From positions 62,001-126,000 of the forward strand of contig JACKBM010000003.1 in NCBI GenBank assembly GCA_020634575.1: 64,000 nucleotides of DNA, in the 5' to 3' direction. The translations under genes were made by a program, and so were the position numbers. The number at the start of each line of letters is the position of its first letter. The first letter of the stretch is position 1. This DNA comes from Ardenticatenales bacterium. GTDB taxonomy: Bacteria; Chloroflexota; Anaerolineae; Promineifilales; Promineifilaceae. The notes under the pieces are model-generated. The model was not told the origin of the DNA. It ran no database searches and worked only from the letters and a program-made list of their open reading frames with translations. Below, one piece after another: positions 61,036-64,000 of the stretch.

Positions 61036-61048
61036 GACAGCGAAGCCT

Positions 61049-61636
61049 TTACCGCATGGAATAATTCTTGCCCGTCAATGCGGCCAGCTGCGTATACAGC
61101 TCGGTCTCAGTGAGCGCGCCTTCCTTGGTAAAGACAACGTTACCCTCCTGATCAATGATGTACGTTTCCGGTACACCCGTGATCTTGTAAAGATCGCTAA
61201 TTGCCGAACGCAGGTCTGGCGCGTTCGGGAAAGTGACCGCATACTCTTCCATATACTCCAGGGATTTGGGCTCTACATCGATATAGGCCACTCCCAGGAA
61301 GATGACGCCGTCATCCTTGTACTGTTGCCAGGCCTGCTCAAAGAGAGCCGTCTCATCCCGGCATTGGACGCACCAGGAGGCCCAGAAGTTGAGCACAATC
61401 ACCTGGCCGGTCATGTCGTCGATGGTGGCGAAGGACTTGCCTTCCCATTCGTACCCATTAAAAAAGCTCATTTCGAACTTGCGTACGGAATCACCGACAA
61501 CGGGCTGCGTCTTGTTGGTTTCGCGCAGGCCCCAACCCAACATGCCCAGAACGGCGACGACCGCCACAAAGATCAGGATGGCGCCCGTGGAGAGGGTCCG
61601 TTTTTTTTCTGGAGAAGCAGTTGCTACGTCACTCAT
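61049..61636 (-). CDS. ccmG: Thiol:disulfide interchange protein CcmG/DsbE-like (TlpA family)
   Basis: The 195-residue protein has an N-terminal anchor (GAILIFVAVVAVLGMLGWGL) and a thioredoxin-fold domain with the active-site WASWCVQCRDE, the cis-Pro loop GVPETYIID, and FLGVAYIDVEP. It keeps apocytochrome cysteines reduced for haem attachment. Its first codons overlap the ccmH end by 8 bases. Assignment follows from sequence and from its place between ccmH and the CcmI-like gene. Confidence 0.9.
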   Translation of the reverse strand: MSDVATASPEKKRTLSTGAILIFVAVVAVLGMLGWGLRETNKTQPVVGDSVRKFEMSFFNGYEWEGKSFATIDDMTGQVIVLNFWASWCVQCRDETALFEQAWQQYKDDGVIFLGVAYIDVEPKSLEYMEEYAVTFPNAPDLRSAISDLYKITGVPETYIIDQEGNVVFTKEGALTETELYTQLAALTGKNYSMR

Positions 61637-62165
61637 CGTTTAACTCAGCCTCGATTTCTTCAATATAGTGGCCCAGATCAGCCGGAGCGGCCGGCCCTGT
61701 GGCCACCACCAGATCCTCCGCCAAATCGTGATCGGGCTTTTTGATAGCCCGCATGTAGCGGACGAAGAAAATCGCCCCAATGGGAACAGCCACCAGCGGC
61801 AGCAGCCAGATGAACAGGCTGAAGCCGCGTGTTGGTGGGGTGGCCAGGACCTGATCGCCGTATTGCAGGGCGAAGTATTCTTGAATTTGTTCTTCTGTCC
61901 GACCTTCGGATAGTTGGGTGCGGATGACGTTGCGCCAATCAACACAGGCCTGGGTAGGGCAGACATCCAGTGGCGTGGACTCACAGATGGGGCAGTACAG
62001 CGTCCGCGCGACGGCATTGACTTCGTCATCCGTAACGGCATCCTGAGCCAGAATGGTCCCCGTCAGGAGCAATGTGAGCACCAGAGCCAGCAGCGGCACC
62101 AGCCGGCGCAGGTTGTGGCGCCGGCCGGTTGCCCGGAGAAGCAATGGCAGATAGTTATCTGTCAT
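61629..62165 (-). CDS. ccmH: Cytochrome c biogenesis protein CcmH/CycL
   Basis: The 178-residue protein has a signal/anchor (LVPLLALVLTLLLTGTI), a small three-helix domain with the redox motif LYCPICESTPLDVC (CxxC, in place of the common LRCxxCQ), and a second helix (FIWLLPLVAVPIGAIFFVRY). It reduces apocytochrome with CcmG and hands it to CcmF. It carries an extra cysteine pair (DVCPTQAC), usual in this group. ccmF ends 18 bp upstream. Confidence 0.92.
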   Translation of the reverse strand: MTDNYLPLLLRATGRRHNLRRLVPLLALVLTLLLTGTILAQDAVTDDEVNAVARTLYCPICESTPLDVCPTQACVDWRNVIRTQLSEGRTEEQIQEYFALQYGDQVLATPPTRGFSLFIWLLPLVAVPIGAIFFVRYMRAIKKPDHDLAEDLVVATGPAAPADLGHYIEEIEAELNDE

Positions 62166-62182
62166 CGTAAGTTAACCTCAAA

Positions 62183-64000
62183 TCAGTCACCTGGGGCGAG
62201 GACCGGCCGGTTCGCCTCCGCCACGGCTACCAACCGCTCTTCAGCCGGATCCGGCCAGACAGCGATCATGGTACCGATGACAAAGACAAAGCCACCAATC
62301 CAGACCCAGTTAATTAGCGGGTTCAGGTACAACCGCAGCGTCGCCGCCGTGGCCGTAATGCCTTCCCAGTCAATCATGCGCACGTAGAAATCTTCCAGCA
62401 GCGTGGAGCGCTCATCGGCGATGGTCATTGTCTGACCCGTACGCTGATACACTTCATTGCGCGGATTGAGCGTCTTGACGACCTCACCGTTCTTTAGCAC
62501 GGTGACATCCGCCTCGATGATGATCAGGTCGTCCGGCGCCTCAAATGCCTGCGTGCCATTAAACACGACGGTGTACTCGCCCAGCGAAGCCTGCTGCCCG
62601 CTGGTCAGGAATATCTGGCGCTGATCCTGGAACAGCTCAGAACCGATGACGCCAATGCCCATCAGCAGGACGCCGATATGGATCCAGTAACCGCCGTAAC
62701 GGCGCCGGTTGCGGGCCATTAGATTAAAGAAAGCGGTATGGATCGGCTCACCCGGCCGGCTGCCCCGCGGCTTCATACGCGCCCGGGTCCCCTTGATGAA
62801 CTCCAGCACCGTCAGGATCAACGAGAAGCTGACAATCCAGAAGCCGAGCAAGGCTACCCAATGGGTCGTGCCGAAGATGGCGATCAGGATGATGATCACG
62901 GTGGCGGCCAGGGCCGGATAGCGTAGCTGCAATTCCAGCCGCTGCAAACTGGTGCGCGTCCACATGGTGAGCGGCGCCACGCCCATGAGCAATAACAAGA
63001 CGGCAAACATGGGACCATTGACCTTCTCGTAGAAAATCTCGCCCACTGTGACCTGCTCTCCGAACAACAACTCCGAGATGATCGGGTAGTTGGTGCCCCA
63101 GAAAGTAGCGAAGCAGATGCCCAGGATAAGGAAATTGTTGAGCAGAAACGCCGATTCGCGGGAGAAGAAGGATTGCAGCTTGTTCTCGGACGCCAGCTTG
63201 TCCCGCCGGATATAAACCATGAAGAAGGAGAAAAGGATCATCACCACGATAAAGGCAAAGAAATAGTTGCCAATGGTGCTCTGGGCAAATGAATGCACAG
63301 AGGAGATGATGCCGGTCCGCACGATAAACGTGCCGTAGATCATCAGGATGTAGGTCACGACGATCAGGCTGATAGTCCAGCCCTTGAACATCTTCTGCTT
63401 TTCCTGAATCATGACTGAGTGCAGGAAAGCGGTGCCAGCCAACCAGGGCATAAACGACGCGTTTTCCACCGGGTCCCAGGCCCAGTAACCACCCCAGCCC
63501 AACACATCGTAGGCCCAGCGGCCGCCCAGGATGAGGCCCATGCTGAGGAACAGCCAGGCGATCAGGGTCCAGCGCCGCGTGATGCGGAACCAGGTGTCAT
63601 CCAGTTCACCGCTGATCAGCGCCGCCATGGCGAAGGCGTAGGGGATGGTAAAGCCCACAAAGCCCAGGTAAAGCATGGGCGGATGGATGATCATGCCGGG
63701 ATGGCGCAGCAGTGGGTTCAGCCCGTTACCCTCGGCTGGTACAAAGGCCAGCCGGGCAAAGGGATTCTCGATGCCGACCGTCAGCGCCAGGAAGAACATC
63801 TGCGTGAAGGCCGTAACCATGATGACGTACGGCATGAAGTGGCGGTATTTTGACCAATCCCGCCGCATCGAAAAGGCGGTAAACGCCGCCAGCAGAATGT
63901 TCCAGAAGAGTAGAGAACCAGCCTGTCCACCCCAAAGGGCAGTGATCTTCAGATAGGTTGGCGTCTCCCGGCTGGTAACTCGCCAGACATATTCCAGCGA
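62183..64000 (-). CDS. ccmF: Cytochrome c haem lyase CcmF, N-terminus beyond the window
   Basis: 605 residues are visible; the frame stays open to the right edge, with KITALWGGQAGSLLFWN at 63887-63937, so the ATG at 63868 is internal. About eleven membrane helices are present. The haem-handling WWD motif reads GGYWAWDPVENASF, and conserved histidines lie in HPPMLYLG and SVHSFAQS. A periplasmic domain precedes the last helix. CcmF attaches haem to CxxCH sites in System I maturation. ccmA-E would be expected further right. Confidence 0.95.
   Translation of the reverse strand, partial: SLEYVWRVTSRETPTYLKITALWGGQAGSLLFWNILLAAFTAFSMRRDWSKYRHFMPYVIMVTAFTQMFFLALTVGIENPFARLAFVPAEGNGLNPLLRHPGMIIHPPMLYLGFVGFTIPYAFAMAALISGELDDTWFRITRRWTLIAWLFLSMGLILGGRWAYDVLGWGGYWAWDPVENASFMPWLAGTAFLHSVMIQEKQKMFKGWTISLIVVTYILMIYGTFIVRTGIISSVHSFAQSTIGNYFFAFIVVMILFSFFMVYIRRDKLASENKLQSFFSRESAFLLNNFLILGICFATFWGTNYPIISELLFGEQVTVGEIFYEKVNGPMFAVLLLLMGVAPLTMWTRTSLQRLELQLRYPALAATVIIILIAIFGTTHWVALLGFWIVSFSLILTVLEFIKGTRARMKPRGSRPGEPIHTAFFNLMARNRRRYGGYWIHIGVLLMGIGVIGSELFQDQRQIFLTSGQQASLGEYTVVFNGTQAFEAPDDLIIIEADVTVLKNGEVVKTLNPRNEVYQRTGQTMTIADERSTLLEDFYVRMIDWEGITATAATLRLYLNPLINWVWIGGFVFVIGTMIAVWPDPAEERLVAVAEANRPVLAPGD

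Larger units (their letters stand above)
829..62211. repeat. Dispersed highly iterated palindrome ACCGGCCGGT (34 copies, hand count)
   Basis: Exact copies of this 10-bp palindrome start at 829, 1411, 3613, 4999, 6974, 7393, 8651, 11242, 13256, 14829, 16186, 17757, 21097, 22510, 24627, 25605, 26929, 27197, 29413, 31783, 32629, 33124, 37628, 38015, 39312, 42566, 48562, 49883, 51025, 52314, 54800, 59063, 60434 and 62202. Most lie inside genes, in differing reading frames and on both coding strands, where they often give Pro-Ala-Gly or Thr-Gly-Arg peptides. Many further sites keep the CCGGCCGG core with one changed flank (for example near 12732, 15342, 20480, 34142, 41430). The copies are separate, not tandem. 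The feature spans first to last copy. The count was made by eye and could be off by a few. Confidence 0.9.

Overview
The window looks like a chromosome fragment from an uncultured or little-studied Chloroflexota bacterium (Anaerolineae/Caldilineae-like). The evidence is the high GC content and a typical gene inventory: LVIVD-repeat secreted proteins, secreted proteins ending in a YLPLV/I-type tail, Ser/Thr kinases fused to STAND/TPR or sulfatase-modifying (FGE) domains, a MalT-like regulator with a C-terminal SARP/BTAD module, DUF2723, DUF5684 and DUF6159 membrane proteins, EttA, and a System I cytochrome c maturation locus. The taxonomic call is inference from gene content. No rRNA, tRNA, CRISPR array, transposase or phage gene was seen.

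Layout. 1-18.9 kb is almost entirely minus strand: an SPFH protein (cut by the edge), a large GH13 enzyme, an S9 peptidase with a DUF6159 protein, a secreted M14 carboxypeptidase, EttA, a tandem GNAT, a pseudokinase-FGE receptor-like protein, a Nudix/MOSC pair, and a kinase-STAND-TPR protein behind a metallophosphoesterase. 19.0-22.4 kb is a decayed patch: an asparaginase-like gene and a sugar isomerase-like gene both carry several frameshifts, while the HpcH/HpaI aldolase between them is intact. 22.4-31.5 kb holds a methyltransferase, a YihY protein, two tandem LVIVD secreted proteins, a cystathionine synthase/lyase and a DUF5684 protein. 31.7-43.9 kb (plus strand) has a DUF2723 glycosyltransferase-like protein, a glutamine synthetase homologue, an SDR, a MalT/SARP regulator, and a tight KASIII - acyl-CoA ligase - alpha/beta-hydrolase trio.

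43.9-50.8 kb is a complete branched-chain-type ABC importer operon whose binding protein is two full solute-binding domains in one lipoprotein and whose LivH-type permease carries an insertion of about 170 residues. 51-55.5 kb carries a squalene/phytoene synthase homologue, a CoxG-like protein, proC (minus), yebC, ruvC and ruvA. 55.5-57.5 kb is repeat-rich with two META-like paralogues. 57.5-58.7 kb is an M20 amidohydrolase. 58.7-64 kb (minus) is a cytochrome c biogenesis locus (ccmF, ccmH, ccmG, a CcmI-like zinc-ribbon protein and a membrane-anchored dihaem cytochrome); upstream ccm genes probably lie beyond the right edge.

The most striking non-gene signal is a 10-bp palindrome, ACCGGCCGGT, counted by hand 34 times across genes and spacers on both strands, comparable in behaviour to cyanobacterial HIP1. 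There are also at least six separate families of dispersed inverted-repeat elements in the spacers; two copies of one family exactly bracket the double binding-protein gene. I do not claim a new defence or biosynthetic system. The strongest candidates for undescribed biology are the iterated palindrome, the YLPLV-type C-terminal tail, the duplicated binding protein with its enlarged permease, and the unusual KASIII operon.
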